Assembly: GCF_029760955.1 (NCBI RefSeq)
Contig: NZ_CP121682.1
Location: 6,776,501-6,840,500, forward strand
Source of the DNA: Streptomyces cathayae
GTDB lineage: Bacteria; Actinomycetota; Actinomycetes; Streptomycetales; Streptomycetaceae
Length of the DNA: 64,000 nucleotides
Reading direction: 5' to 3'
Of the stretch, positions 44,313 through 53,578 are shown piece after piece (position 1 is the first letter of the stretch; each line of letters starts with the position of its first letter). The notes below the pieces were generated by a model that saw only the letters and a program-made list of their open reading frames with translations, did not search any database and was not told where the DNA came from. The position numbers and the translations under genes are program-made.

Positions 44313-45179
44313 CTACAACGCCCGGAACAGCCCCTCCTGGACGACGGACACCAGCATCCGCCCCGCGCGGTCGTAGATCCGCCCGCGGGCCAGCCCCCGC
44401 CCGCCCGTGGCGATCGGTGACTCCTGGTCGTACAGGAACCACTCGTCCGCACGGAACGGGCGGTGGAACCACATGGCGTGGTCCAGCGACGCCATGTCGA
44501 AGCCCCGCGGACCCCACAGCGGTTCCACCGGGATCCGGACGGCGTCCAGCAAGGTCATGTCGCTGGCGTAGGTCAGGGCGCACGTGTGCACCAGCGGATC
44601 GTCGCCGAGCGGGCCGACCGCGCGCATCCACACCGCGCTGCGCGGCTCGGCGTCCTTGACGTCGTCCCGGTTCCAGCGCAGCCGGTCCACGTAGCGGATG
44701 TCGAAGGGCTGACGGCGGGCCATCAGCTCCAACTGCTCCGGCAGCGCGCCCAGATGCTCGCGGATCTCGTCCGTGACCGTCGGCAGCGACTCGGGGTCCG
44801 GAACCGCGCGGGCCGGCGGCAGCTGGTGCTCGAAACTCCCCTGTTCGGGTTTGTGGAAGGAGGCGGTGAGATTGAAGATCGTGCGTCCCTGCTGCACGGC
44901 GGTGACCCGGCGGGTCGTGAACGACCGCCCGTCCCGCACCCGTTCCACCTCGTACACGATCGGCACCCCGGGGCGCCCCGGGCGCAGGAAGTACGCGTGC
45001 AGCGAGTGCACGGGGCGGTCGCCCTCGGTGGTGCGGCCCGCGGAGACCAGGGCCTGGCCTGCCACCTGGCCGCCGAAGACCCGCTGCAGCGACTCCTGCG
45101 GACTGCGGCCCCGGAAGATGTTGACCTCGATCTGCTCCAGATCGAGCAGGGCGACGAGGCTCTCGGTCGGATTCGTCAT
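44313..45179 (-). CDS. tesB: Acyl-CoA thioesterase II (TesB type)
   Basis: 288 residues. Double hotdog fold hydrolysing acyl-CoA. FGGQVAGQALVSAGRT, HSLHAYFLRPGRPGVPI and DHAMWFHRPFRADEWFLYDQESPIA are diagnostic; the Asp/Thr/Gln catalytic set expected in TesB is visible (DH, LTYASDMTL, SVVQEGLFR). ATG at 45179 with AGGAG 10 nt upstream. It starts 19 nt after the stop of the upstream helicase, so they may be co-transcribed. Confidence 0.93.
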   Translation of the reverse strand: MTNPTESLVALLDLEQIEVNIFRGRSPQESLQRVFGGQVAGQALVSAGRTTEGDRPVHSLHAYFLRPGRPGVPIVYEVERVRDGRSFTTRRVTAVQQGRTIFNLTASFHKPEQGSFEHQLPPARAVPDPESLPTVTDEIREHLGALPEQLELMARRQPFDIRYVDRLRWNRDDVKDAEPRSAVWMRAVGPLGDDPLVHTCALTYASDMTLLDAVRIPVEPLWGPRGFDMASLDHAMWFHRPFRADEWFLYDQESPIATGGRGLARGRIYDRAGRMLVSVVQEGLFRAL

Positions 45180-45198
45180 GGGAGGAACGCTCCTGTGC

Positions 45199-47721
45199 TC
45201 ACAGCTGGCCGACATCGGTGACCCGGACGACCGCACGGCCCTCCGCGTCGGAGGCGGTGAGGTCGACCTGCGCGCTGATGCCCCAGTCGTGGTCGCCGTT
45301 CGGATCGTCGAAGATCTGCCGGACCCGCCACAGGCCGTCGGCCGGCACCTCCTCGATCAGCAGCAGCTTGGGGCCGCGGGCGTCGGGGCCGGTGCCGAGT
45401 TCCTCGTACTCGTCCCAGTACTTGTCCATCGCCTCACCCCAGGCGTCCGCGTCCCAGCCGGCCTCCGCGTCCAGCTCGCCCAGCGCGTCGACCTGGTCCA
45501 GAGCGGCGAGCTCGACCCGGCGGAACATGGCGTTGCGGACCAGGACCCGGAAGGCACGGGCGTTGGCGGTGACCGGCTTGACCTGGTCGGCCTTCTCCTG
45601 GGCCTCCTCGGCGGTCAACTCCGCGGGGTTGGCCAGCTGCTCCCACTCGTCCAGCAGACTGGAGTCGACCTGACGCACCATCTCACCCAGCCAGGCGATC
45701 AGGTCCTGGAGGTCCTCGGACTTCAGGTCGTCCGGGACCGTGTGCTCCAGGGCCTTGTAGGCGCTGGCCAGGTACCGCAGCACGATGCCCTCGGTGCGGG
45801 CCAGATCGTAGTGGGACACCAACTCCGTGAAGGACATCGCCCGTTCGTACATGTCCCGTACCACGGACTTCGGCGACAGCGGATGGTCGCCCACCCAGGG
45901 ATGGCTCGTGCGGTAGGTGTTGTACGCGTGGAAGAGCAGCTCCTCCAACGGCTTCGGGTACGTGATGTCCTGGAGGCGCTCCATGCGCTCCTCGTACTCG
46001 ACGCCGTCCGCCTTCATCAGGGCGACCGCCTCGCCGCGTGCCTTGTTCTGCTGGGCGGCGAGGATCTGGCGCGGATCGTCCAGCGTGGACTCCACGGCGG
46101 ACACCATGTCGAGCGCGTACGACGGCGAGTCCGGGTCCAGCAGCTCGAACGCGGCCAGCGCGAAGGTGGACAGCGGCTGGTTCAGCGCGAAGTCCTGCTG
46201 AAGGTCCACGGTCAGCCGGACGGTCCGGCCCTCGGCGTCCGGCGTGTCCAGCTTCTCGACGATGCCGCCGTCCAGCAGCGAGCGGTAGATGGCGATCGCC
46301 CGCCGGATGTGCCGCAGCTGCTGCCTGCGCGGCTCGTGGTTGTCCTCGAGGAGGTGCCGCATCGCCTCGAAGGCGTTGCCGGGCCGGGCGATCACCGACA
46401 GCAGCATCGTGTGCGTCACCCGGAAACGGGAGGTCAGCGGTTCGGGATCGGAGCCGATGAGCTTCTCGAAGCTCTGCTCCGACCAGGCGACGAACCCCTC
46501 GGGCGCCTTCTTGCGGACGACCTTGCGGCGCTTCTTCGGATCGTCGCCCGCCTTGGCCAGAGCCTTCTCGTTCTCGACGACGTGCTCGGGGGCCTGAGCG
46601 ACGACGAACCCCTCGGTGTCGAAACCGGCCCGCCCGGCGCGCCCCGCGATCTGATGGAACTCACGGGCCCGCAGCGTGCGCACCCGGCTCCCGTCGTACT
46701 TGGTCAGGGCGGTGAACAGCACCGTGCGGATCGGGACGTTGACGCCCACGCCCAGCGTGTCCGTACCGCAGATGACCTTCAGCAGGCCGGCCTGCGCGAG
46801 CTTCTCCACCAGCCGCCGGTACTTGGGCAGCATGCCGGCGTGGTGCACACCGATGCCGTGCCGGACGTAGCGGGAGAGGTTGCGGCCGAACTTGGTGGTG
46901 AAGCGGAAGTTGCCGATCAGGTCGGCGATCCGGTCCTTCTCCTCGCGTGTGCACATGTTGATGCTCATCAGCGCCTGGGCCCGCTCCACCGCCTGGGCCT
47001 GCGTGAAGTGCACGATGTACACCGGAGCCTGCCGGGCCGTCAGCAGATCGGTGAGCGTCTCGGTGAGCGGGGTGTAGCGGTACTCGTAGGACAGCGGCAC
47101 CGGGCGGGTCGCCGAGCGGACCACCGAGGTGGGACGGCCGGTGCGGCGGGCGAGGTCCTTCTCGAAGAAGGAGACGTCACCGAGCGTCGCCGACATCAGG
47201 ACGAACTGCGCCTGCGGCAGTTCCAGCAGCGGGATCTGCCAGGCCCAGCCGCGGTCCGGCTCCGCGTAGAAGTGGAACTCGTCCATGACGACCTGGCCGA
47301 CGTCGGCGTGCCTGCCGTCGCGCAGCGCGATCGACGCCAGCACCTCAGCGGTGCAGCAGATGACCGGGGCGTCGGCGTTGACGGACGCGTCGCCGGTCAG
47401 CATGCCGACGTTCTCCGTGCCGAAGATCTTGCACAGCTCGAAGAACTTCTCCGACACCAGGGCTTTGATGGGGGCCGTGTAGAAGGTGACCTCGTCCCGC
47501 GCCAGCGCGGCGAAGTGGGCGGCCGCCGCGATCATGCTCTTGCCCGAGCCGGTGGGTGTCGAGACGATCACGTTCGCCCCGGAGACCACCTCGATCAGCG
47601 CCTCCTCCTGGTGGGGGTAGAGCGTGAGACCGCGTTCCTGGGCCCACGACTCGAAGGCTTCGTACAGGGCGTCGGGGTCGGCGGTCGGCGGCAGCTGATC
47701 GATAAGGGTCACGCCCCCCAT
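45199..47721 (-). CDS. Ski2-like DEAD/DEAH-box helicase with DUF3516
   Basis: 840 residues. RecA1: STPTGSGKSMIAAAAHFAAL (Walker A), MDEFHFY (DEFH box), LMSATLGD; RecA2: HHAGMLPKYRRLVEKL, GTDTLGVGVNVP, HQIAGRAGRAGFDTEG. A Lys/Arg-rich linker (DDPKKRRKVVRKKAP) leads to the C-terminal DUF3516 region (about 430-840). Probable RNA helicase. Typical actinobacterial architecture and length. Confidence 0.92.
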   Translation of the reverse strand: MGGVTLIDQLPPTADPDALYEAFESWAQERGLTLYPHQEEALIEVVSGANVIVSTPTGSGKSMIAAAAHFAALARDEVTFYTAPIKALVSEKFFELCKIFGTENVGMLTGDASVNADAPVICCTAEVLASIALRDGRHADVGQVVMDEFHFYAEPDRGWAWQIPLLELPQAQFVLMSATLGDVSFFEKDLARRTGRPTSVVRSATRPVPLSYEYRYTPLTETLTDLLTARQAPVYIVHFTQAQAVERAQALMSINMCTREEKDRIADLIGNFRFTTKFGRNLSRYVRHGIGVHHAGMLPKYRRLVEKLAQAGLLKVICGTDTLGVGVNVPIRTVLFTALTKYDGSRVRTLRAREFHQIAGRAGRAGFDTEGFVVAQAPEHVVENEKALAKAGDDPKKRRKVVRKKAPEGFVAWSEQSFEKLIGSDPEPLTSRFRVTHTMLLSVIARPGNAFEAMRHLLEDNHEPRRQQLRHIRRAIAIYRSLLDGGIVEKLDTPDAEGRTVRLTVDLQQDFALNQPLSTFALAAFELLDPDSPSYALDMVSAVESTLDDPRQILAAQQNKARGEAVALMKADGVEYEERMERLQDITYPKPLEELLFHAYNTYRTSHPWVGDHPLSPKSVVRDMYERAMSFTELVSHYDLARTEGIVLRYLASAYKALEHTVPDDLKSEDLQDLIAWLGEMVRQVDSSLLDEWEQLANPAELTAEEAQEKADQVKPVTANARAFRVLVRNAMFRRVELAALDQVDALGELDAEAGWDADAWGEAMDKYWDEYEELGTGPDARGPKLLLIEEVPADGLWRVRQIFDDPNGDHDWGISAQVDLTASDAEGRAVVRVTDVGQL

Positions 47722-47857
47722 CTTGCCTGCCGCCGGGCCCCACGTGGGAATCGGATTCGGGAACGAAGATCACGAAGGCTACGCTGTGGCGCCGAGGGGC
47801 GTCAGCGCACCTGGTCGACCGGACAGCTGTACACGAGCAATGGGGCGGGTAACGGGG

Positions 47858-48652
47858 ATGATGGGACCAGCACACTCACTGTCGGGAGCCGCGGCCTGGC
47901 TCGGCGTCGGAGCGGCGACGGCCGCCGCAGGAAAACCGATGCCCTGGCCGGTGCTCCTGGTCGGCGCGCTCATCTGCGCCGGCGCCGCCCTCGCCCCGGA
48001 CCTGGACCACAAGGCGGCGACGATATCCCGCGCCTTCGGGCCCGTCTCCCGGAGACTGTGCGAGATCGTCGACAAGCTGTCGTCCGCCGTCTACAAGGCC
48101 ACCAGGAAGCCGGGCGACCCGCGCCGCTCCGGCGGTCACCGCACCCTCACCCACACCTGGCTGTGGGCGGTCCTGATCGGCGGGGGCACCTCCGTTCTGG
48201 CGATCACCGGCGGCCGGTGGGCGGTGCTGGCCATTCTCTTCGTCCATATGGTGCTGGCCATCGAGGGCCTGCTGTGGCGGGCGGCCCGGGGCGCCAGCAG
48301 CGATGTACTGGTGTGGCTGCTCGCCGCGACCAGCGCGTGGATCCTCGCGGGCATTCTGGACCAGCCGGGCAACGGCGCCGCCTGGCTGTTCACGGCACCG
48401 GGCCAGGAGTACCTGTGGCTGGGGCTGCCGATCGTCCTGGGCGCGCTGGTCCACGACATCGGGGACGCGCTGACCGTCTCCGGCTGCCCGATCCTGTGGC
48501 CCATACCGGTGGGCCGCAAGCGCTGGTACCCCGTAGGACCGCCGAAGGCGATGCGGTTCAAGGCGGGCAGCTGGGTGGAGATCAAGGTGCTGATGCCGGC
48601 GTTCATGCTGCTCGGCGGAGTGGGCGGCGTGGTGGCGCTCAACGTGGTCTGA
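47858..48652 (+). CDS. Membrane-bound metal-dependent hydrolase family protein (DUF457/YdjM)
   Basis: 264 residues, about five membrane helices. GPAHSLSGAAAWLG (His), APDLDHKAATISR (DxDH) and GGHRTLTHTWLWA (HRTxTH) supply the conserved metal-type His and Asp residues; VHDIGDALT adds another. ATG 47858 chosen; ATG 47840 and 47861 are alternatives. Divergent from the helicase. Confidence 0.85.
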   Translation: MMGPAHSLSGAAAWLGVGAATAAAGKPMPWPVLLVGALICAGAALAPDLDHKAATISRAFGPVSRRLCEIVDKLSSAVYKATRKPGDPRRSGGHRTLTHTWLWAVLIGGGTSVLAITGGRWAVLAILFVHMVLAIEGLLWRAARGASSDVLVWLLAATSAWILAGILDQPGNGAAWLFTAPGQEYLWLGLPIVLGALVHDIGDALTVSGCPILWPIPVGRKRWYPVGPPKAMRFKAGSWVEIKVLMPAFMLLGGVGGVVALNVV

Positions 48653-48659
48653 GGCGGTG

Positions 48660-48680
48660 GCCCCCGGCCCGCCCGGGGGC
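48660..48680. terminator. Bidirectional hairpin between convergent genes
   Basis: GCCCCCGG (48660-48667) and CCGGGGGC (48673-48680) lie between the hydrolase stop at 48652 and the L31 stop at 48682. Confidence 0.7.
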
Positions 48681-48681
48681 T

Positions 48682-48936
48682 TCAGCCGGAGCCCTCACCG
48701 CCGTACCGGCGCTCGAAGCGGGCGACGCGCCCTTCCGTGTCCACGGTGCGTGCCTTGCCCGTGTAGAAGGGGTGGCTCTCCGAGGAGATCTCCACCTCCA
48801 CCACCGGGTAGGTCTCGCCGTCGTCCCATTCGATGGTCTGCTCGCTGGTCGCGGTGGACCGGGTGAGGAAGGCGTAACCGGCGGACCGGTCGCGGAAGAC
48901 GACGGGGTGGTAGTCGGGGTGCTTGTCCTGCTGCAT
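48682..48936 (-). CDS. rpmE2: 50S ribosomal protein L31 type B
   Basis: 84 residues. Zinc-free (C-minus) L31: [22 protein letters not shown], then [24 protein letters not shown], with no cysteine. Such paralogues replace the zinc-containing L31 when zinc is scarce. GAGGAG lies 5 nt before the ATG. The region in front has a triple 9-bp direct repeat rather than an obvious Zur palindrome. Confidence 0.93.
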   Translation of the reverse strand: MQQDKHPDYHPVVFRDRSAGYAFLTRSTATSEQTIEWDDGETYPVVEVEISSESHPFYTGKARTVDTEGRVARFERRYGGEGSG

Positions 48937-48944
48937 GAAAGCTC

Positions 48945-48978
48945 CTCGTGCGACTCGTGCGACGTGCCACTCGTGCGA
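48945..48978. repeat. Triple CTCGTGCGA direct repeat upstream of L31
   Basis: CTCGTGCGA at 48945-48953, 48954-48962 and 48970-48978, the last two separated by CGTGCCA. The first copy overlaps the ribosome-binding-site region of the L31 gene. Confidence 0.7.
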
Positions 48979-49021
48979 CGTGCCTCGCCCGGGGGGACGG
49001 CGGGCAGGGGAGACGGAGGGG

Positions 49022-49492
49022 TCACCCGGGCAGGGTGTCCTCGTCGACGACATGCATGGCGGCCTCCTCGGCCGAGGCCGCCGCACCGTCGATACCGACG
49101 TCCGTGGCCACCAGGGCGGTCTCCTCGTCCTCGTGCGCCCCCTCGTCGGGAGCGACGAGCCGGCCGGAGCGCGCGGCACCGACCTCGTTGTCCAGGAGTT
49201 CGCCGTCGGTGCCCTCGCTGTCGCCGAGACCGTCGCCGTCGAGAGCCGCGGGTTCGGGCAGCTCCTCGGCGAGCCGCTGGTCCAGCGTCTCGCCCGCGCG
49301 GCCCTCCGCCGCCGTCACACCACGGCGCTCCACGGCCCACGGCCGCTCGGGAGGGGACCAGCCCCGGTCGAGGGGGTCGTCCACACCGTCGTCCATGAGG
49401 GTGTCCTCGGCATCGAGCAGTCCGGCGTCGTCCTGGACCTCGGACTCGTCGGGCTGGTAGACATCGTCTCCCCAACCGCCGGAACTGTTCAC
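49022..49492 (-). CDS. Acidic DUF5709 protein
   Basis: 156 residues, very acidic (Asp/Glu about a quarter), no membrane segment. Begins [21 protein letters not shown] and contains [28 protein letters not shown], both features of DUF5709 proteins of Streptomyces. Function unknown; probably largely disordered. GTG at 49492 has GGAGG 5 nt upstream. Confidence 0.8.
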   Translation of the reverse strand: MNSSGGWGDDVYQPDESEVQDDAGLLDAEDTLMDDGVDDPLDRGWSPPERPWAVERRGVTAAEGRAGETLDQRLAEELPEPAALDGDGLGDSEGTDGELLDNEVGAARSGRLVAPDEGAHEDEETALVATDVGIDGAAASAEEAAMHVVDEDTLPG

Positions 49493-49662
49493 GGGTACCT
49501 CCAGGGGTGGCGGCGGGCCCGTTCCCGCCGTGGCCCGCTGCGGGCCGACCTGCACGGAGCACCGGCCTCACCCGCACCCCGGTCCTCCGGAGCTGCCGGA
49601 TGTTCCCCGAGCCGGTGCCTGACTCCAGCCTTCCACCCAGGTTCGACTCCGCGCAACGGCAC

Positions 49663-49685
49663 GGCGTCCCGCCGGGCGGGACGCC
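49663..49685 (-). terminator. Terminator of the twin ABC exporter operon
   Basis: GGCGTCCCGC-CGG-GCGGGACGCC, a perfect 10-bp stem with a 3-nt loop, directly after the ABC gene stop at 49693. Confidence 0.75.
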
Positions 49686-49692
49686 GCGGCCC

Positions 49693-51474
49693 TCACCCGT
49701 GCCAGGAACGCCACAGCGCCGCGTACGCGCCGTCCGCGGCGACCAGCTCGTCGTGGCTGCCCAGCTCGCTGATGCGGCCGTTCTCGACGACGGCGATGAC
49801 ATCCGCGTCATGGGCGGTGTGCAGGCGGTGGGCGATGGCGACGACGGTGCGACCGTCGAGGACGCGGGCCAGGGAGCGTTCCAGATGGCGCGCCGCGCGG
49901 GGGTCGAGCAGCGAGGTCGCCTCGTCCAGGACCAGCGTGTGCGGGTCGGCCAGCACCAGGCGGGCCAGTGCGATCTGCTGGGCCTGGGCCGGGGTGAGCG
50001 CGAGCCCTCCCGAGCCGACCTCACTGTCGAGACCGTCCTCGAGCGCACGGGCCCAGCCGTCCGCGTCGACCGCGCCGAGTGCCGCCCACAGCCGGTCGTC
50101 CTCGGCGTCCGTCCGGGCGAGCCGCAGGTTGTCGCGCAGGGAACCCACGAAGACGTGGTGCTCCTGGTTGACGAGGGCCACATGGCTACGGACCCGTTCC
50201 GCGGTCATCCGGGACAGCTCGGCACCGCCCAGGGTCACCGTGCCGTCCCGGGGCGCGTAGATCCCGGCGAGCAGCCGGCCCAGAGTGGACTTGCCGGCGC
50301 CGGACGGGCCGACCAGCGCCAGCCGGGTGCCGGGGGCGACCCCGAGTGACACCTTGCGCAGCACGTCGACGCCCTCGTGGTAGCCGAAGTGCACCTGCTC
50401 CGCGCGCACCTGGCGTCCGTCGGGGGCCAGGGCGGTGTCACCGGCGTCGGGCTCGACCTCCCGGACCCCGACCAGCCGGGCCAGCGACACCTGGGCCACC
50501 TGCAACTCGTCGTACCAGCGCAGGATCAGCCCGACCGGGTCGACGAGCATCTGGGCGAGCAGTGTCCCGGTCGTCAGCTGGCCGACACCGATCCAGCCCT
50601 GCAGGACGAACACCCCACCGATCATCAGCACCGAGCCGAGCACGGTCACATGAGTGATGTTGACGACCGGGAAGAGCACCGACCGGAGCCAGAGCGTGTA
50701 ACGCTCCCAGGCCGTCCACTCCCGCACCCGCTGGTCCGACAGCGCCACTCGGCGCTCGCCGAGGCGGTGGGCCTCCACCGTCCGCCCCGCGTCCACGGTC
50801 TCGGCGAGCGCCGCGGCCACGGCGGCGTACCCGGCGGCCTCCGAGCGGTACGCCGCCGGCGCCCGCCGGAAGTACCAGCGGCAGCCGGCCACCAGCAGCG
50901 GAACGGCCACCAGCACGGCCGGCGCCAGTTCGGGCGCCGTGACGACCAGCCCGCCCAGCAGCAACGCCGCCCACACCACACCGATGGCCAGCTGGGGCAC
51001 GGCCTCGCGCATCGCGTTGCCGAGCCGGTCGATGTCGGTGGTGATCCGGGACAGCAGGTCACCGGTTCCGGCGCGTTCCAGCACTCCCGGGGGCAGCCCG
51101 ACCGACCGCACCAGGAAGTCCTCGCGCAGATCGGCCAGCATCCGCTCACCGAGCACGGCCCCGCGCAGGTGGACCTGCCGGACGAACACCGCCTGGACGA
51201 TCAGCGCGAGCACGAACAGCCCGGCGGTGAGCCCCAGATGGAGTTCCCGCGTCCGGTCGGACACCCGCTCCACCAGACCGCCCAGCAGATACGGGCCGAC
51301 CATCGAGGAGACCACCGCGACGGTGTTCACCGTGATCAGCAGCACGAAGGCCCGGCGGTGCCTGCGGAGCAGCTCGGCCACGTAGGCGCGGACGGTGGCG
51401 GGGGCACCCACGGGCAGGGTGCCGGCCGTGGTGGGGGCCGCCGGGTCGTAGGCCGGGGGCGCCACGCCGATCAT
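49693..51474 (-). CDS. ABC exporter half-transporter, subunit 2 (intact Walker A, degenerate signature)
   Basis: 593 residues: six-helix membrane domain (about 40-330) and nucleotide-binding domain. Walker A GPSGAGKS (389-396) and Walker B LVLDE (514-518) are normal, while the signature motif is LTPAQ (493-497) instead of LSGGQ; the switch His is in IAHRLH. Its ATG overlaps the preceding subunit's stop (ATGA). Forms a heterodimer with the upstream gene product; see findings. Substrate unknown. Confidence 0.9.
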   Translation of the reverse strand: MIGVAPPAYDPAAPTTAGTLPVGAPATVRAYVAELLRRHRRAFVLLITVNTVAVVSSMVGPYLLGGLVERVSDRTRELHLGLTAGLFVLALIVQAVFVRQVHLRGAVLGERMLADLREDFLVRSVGLPPGVLERAGTGDLLSRITTDIDRLGNAMREAVPQLAIGVVWAALLLGGLVVTAPELAPAVLVAVPLLVAGCRWYFRRAPAAYRSEAAGYAAVAAALAETVDAGRTVEAHRLGERRVALSDQRVREWTAWERYTLWLRSVLFPVVNITHVTVLGSVLMIGGVFVLQGWIGVGQLTTGTLLAQMLVDPVGLILRWYDELQVAQVSLARLVGVREVEPDAGDTALAPDGRQVRAEQVHFGYHEGVDVLRKVSLGVAPGTRLALVGPSGAGKSTLGRLLAGIYAPRDGTVTLGGAELSRMTAERVRSHVALVNQEHHVFVGSLRDNLRLARTDAEDDRLWAALGAVDADGWARALEDGLDSEVGSGGLALTPAQAQQIALARLVLADPHTLVLDEATSLLDPRAARHLERSLARVLDGRTVVAIAHRLHTAHDADVIAVVENGRISELGSHDELVAADGAYAALWRSWHG

Positions 51475-53309
51475 GCCGTCTCCTCGATCTCTTCGAGTTC
51501 TTCCAGACCGTTCAGACCGTTCAGACCGTCCAGGTCGTCCAGGCTTCTCAGGTCTTCGACGTCCTTCAGGTCGTCGCGGTCCTCCCGGGCCACCACGGCC
51601 CGGTACCGGGGCTCGGTCCGCACCAGCTCGCGGTGGCCGCCCACCGCCACGACCGCCCCGTCGTGCAGGAAGACCACCTGGTCGGCCCGGTCGAGCAGCA
51701 GGGGCGACGAGGCGAACACCACGGTGGTGCGGCCCGCCCGCAGCGCGCGCAGGCCCTGTGCGACACGGGCCTCGGTGTGCGAGTCGACGGCCGAGGTCGG
51801 CTCGTCCAGTACGAGTACCTCCGGGTCGGTGACCAGCGACCGGGCCAGGGAGAGCCGCTGGCGCTGACCGCCGGAGAGGGACCGTCCGCGTTCGGTGATC
51901 AGCGCGTCCATCGGGTCCGACGCGGCGGCCGCCCCCTGCACCAGTGCCGCCAGCACGTCCTCGCACTGCGCGGCCTCCAGGGCCTCGCGCGCTCCGACGG
52001 CACCAGAGGCGGGTACGTCGAGCAGTTCGCGCAGCGTGCCGGACAGCAGCACCGGGTCCTTGTCCTGCACGAGGACGGCGCCGCGGGCGGAGTCCAGCGG
52101 CAGCTCGTCGAGCGGCACCCCGCCGAGCAGCACCGAACCGTCCCGCGCGGCAGATGCCGCGTGCCCGCCGAGCCGTTCGGCCAGCCGCCCCGCCGCGTCC
52201 GGATCCCCGCACACCACGGCGGTGAGCCGGCCCGCCGGGGCGAGCAGACCGGTCACCGGGTCGTACAGGTCACCGGTGGGCGGGGCGGCAGGCGGCGCGC
52301 CCGAGGTGTCCGTGGCCCGCTCCAGCGACAGCACACGCGCCGCGCGGGTGGCCGAAGGCCGTGAGAAGGAGTACGCCATGGCGATCTCCTCGAAGTGCCG
52401 CAGCGGATAGGCGAGCAGCATGACCGAGCTGTAGACGGTGATCAGTTCGCCCACCGCGATGCGCCCCGCACGGGCCAGATGGACGCCGTAGCAGACCACG
52501 GTGATCAGCAGGACTCCCCGCAGCAGCACCTGGACCGCCGCGATGAGGGACCACATCCGGGCACTGCGCACGGCCGCGTGGCGGAGGTCCTGGGACGCGT
52601 GCCGGTAGCGATCGAGGAACAGTTCCTCGCCGCCGATGCCGCGCAGCACCCGCAGCCCGGCGACGGTGTCCGAGGCGAGTTCCGTGGCCCGGCCGGCCTT
52701 CTCACGCTGGGCGTCGGCCCTGCGGGTGGCGTGCGGCAGCAGGGGCAGTACCGCGAGCGCCAGCAGGGGCACCCCCACGACGACGATCACGCCGAGCGCG
52801 GGCTGGAGGACGAGCAGTCCGACGCAGACCGCCACGATGGTGAGCACCGCCGCGGTGAACCGCGACAGGGCCTCCACGAACCAGCCGATCTTCTCGACGT
52901 CACCGGTGGACACGGCCATCACCTCGCCGGCCGCGACGCGCCGGGTCAGTACGGACCCCATGACCGCGGCCCTGCGGGCGAGCACCTGCTGGACGCGGGC
53001 GGCCGCGGTGATCCAGTTGGTGACGGCGGCCCGGTGCAGGAAGGTGTCGCCGACGGCGTTTCCCGCGCACGCCAGCGCCAGGAGACCGCCGGCCAGTGCC
53101 AGGCGGGAGCCGGAGCGATCGACGGCGGCCTGGACCCCGATGCCCACGCAGAACGGCAGCGAGGCGACGGCAAAGAAATGCAGCAGTCCCCAGGCCAGGG
53201 CTCTGAGCTGGCCGGAGAGCTGGTTCCGGAAGAGCCACCACAGGAATCGGGGACCCGAGCGGGCATCGGGCACGCCCGGGTCGGGATACGGAAGGTCTTG
53301 GATCTGCAT
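51471..53309 (-). CDS. ABC exporter half-transporter, subunit 1 (degenerate Walker A, intact signature)
   Basis: 612 residues: membrane domain about 35-315, nucleotide-binding domain after 345. The Walker A position reads CGDPDAAGRL (367-376), without the GxxGxGKS lysine, whereas LSGGQ (478-482) and Walker B LVLDE (499-503) are canonical; the switch His is replaced (VFASSPLLL). The C-terminus is an acidic Leu-rich tail with NGLNGLEELEE from a 9-bp tandem repeat. ATG 53309 chosen; only a weak GGGAC lies in front. Confidence 0.88.
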   Translation of the reverse strand: MQIQDLPYPDPGVPDARSGPRFLWWLFRNQLSGQLRALAWGLLHFFAVASLPFCVGIGVQAAVDRSGSRLALAGGLLALACAGNAVGDTFLHRAAVTNWITAAARVQQVLARRAAVMGSVLTRRVAAGEVMAVSTGDVEKIGWFVEALSRFTAAVLTIVAVCVGLLVLQPALGVIVVVGVPLLALAVLPLLPHATRRADAQREKAGRATELASDTVAGLRVLRGIGGEELFLDRYRHASQDLRHAAVRSARMWSLIAAVQVLLRGVLLITVVCYGVHLARAGRIAVGELITVYSSVMLLAYPLRHFEEIAMAYSFSRPSATRAARVLSLERATDTSGAPPAAPPTGDLYDPVTGLLAPAGRLTAVVCGDPDAAGRLAERLGGHAASAARDGSVLLGGVPLDELPLDSARGAVLVQDKDPVLLSGTLRELLDVPASGAVGAREALEAAQCEDVLAALVQGAAAASDPMDALITERGRSLSGGQRQRLSLARSLVTDPEVLVLDEPTSAVDSHTEARVAQGLRALRAGRTTVVFASSPLLLDRADQVVFLHDGAVVAVGGHRELVRTEPRYRAVVAREDRDDLKDVEDLRSLDDLDGLNGLNGLEELEEIEETA

Positions 53310-53578
53310 GACGTCCCAGTGACTCGCAAAGGCGGGGCCGTGCGTCGTCCGCGGACGACTGCGGCAGCAAACCGTGACAGGTTGACCCCGCTGCGTACGG
53401 GAAGGCAAACGGTTTTCCACGGAACCGCACGGAACCGGCTGCCCGCGCCGGCGGGGCACGGCGACCGGACGACCGCCGTGCGGCCCGTCGGACGGGTTGC
53501 GGCGCCAGGATCCGGACGGGCCACGGCGCGAGGCTCCGGACGGTCGCGGCGCGCCGCCTCAGCGGGAGGCGTGCCGCT
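53310..53578. other. Gap between ABC operon and marR-type gene
   Basis: Holds the promoter region of the leftward ABC operon and the 3' end of the leftward MarR transcript. GC-rich with short repeats of CCGGACGG; no gene or convincing hairpin seen. Confidence 0.4.

Noticed and set aside
44178..44420. 80-codon plus-strand frame with a good ribosome-binding site
   Set aside because: Only its first 30 residues look protein-like, and it overlaps the thioesterase gene antisense. Could be a remnant, but I cannot support it.
44773..49398. 1541-codon plus-strand open frame
   Set aside because: Runs antisense through the thioesterase and helicase genes; His/Gln/Arg/Val-rich mirror composition.
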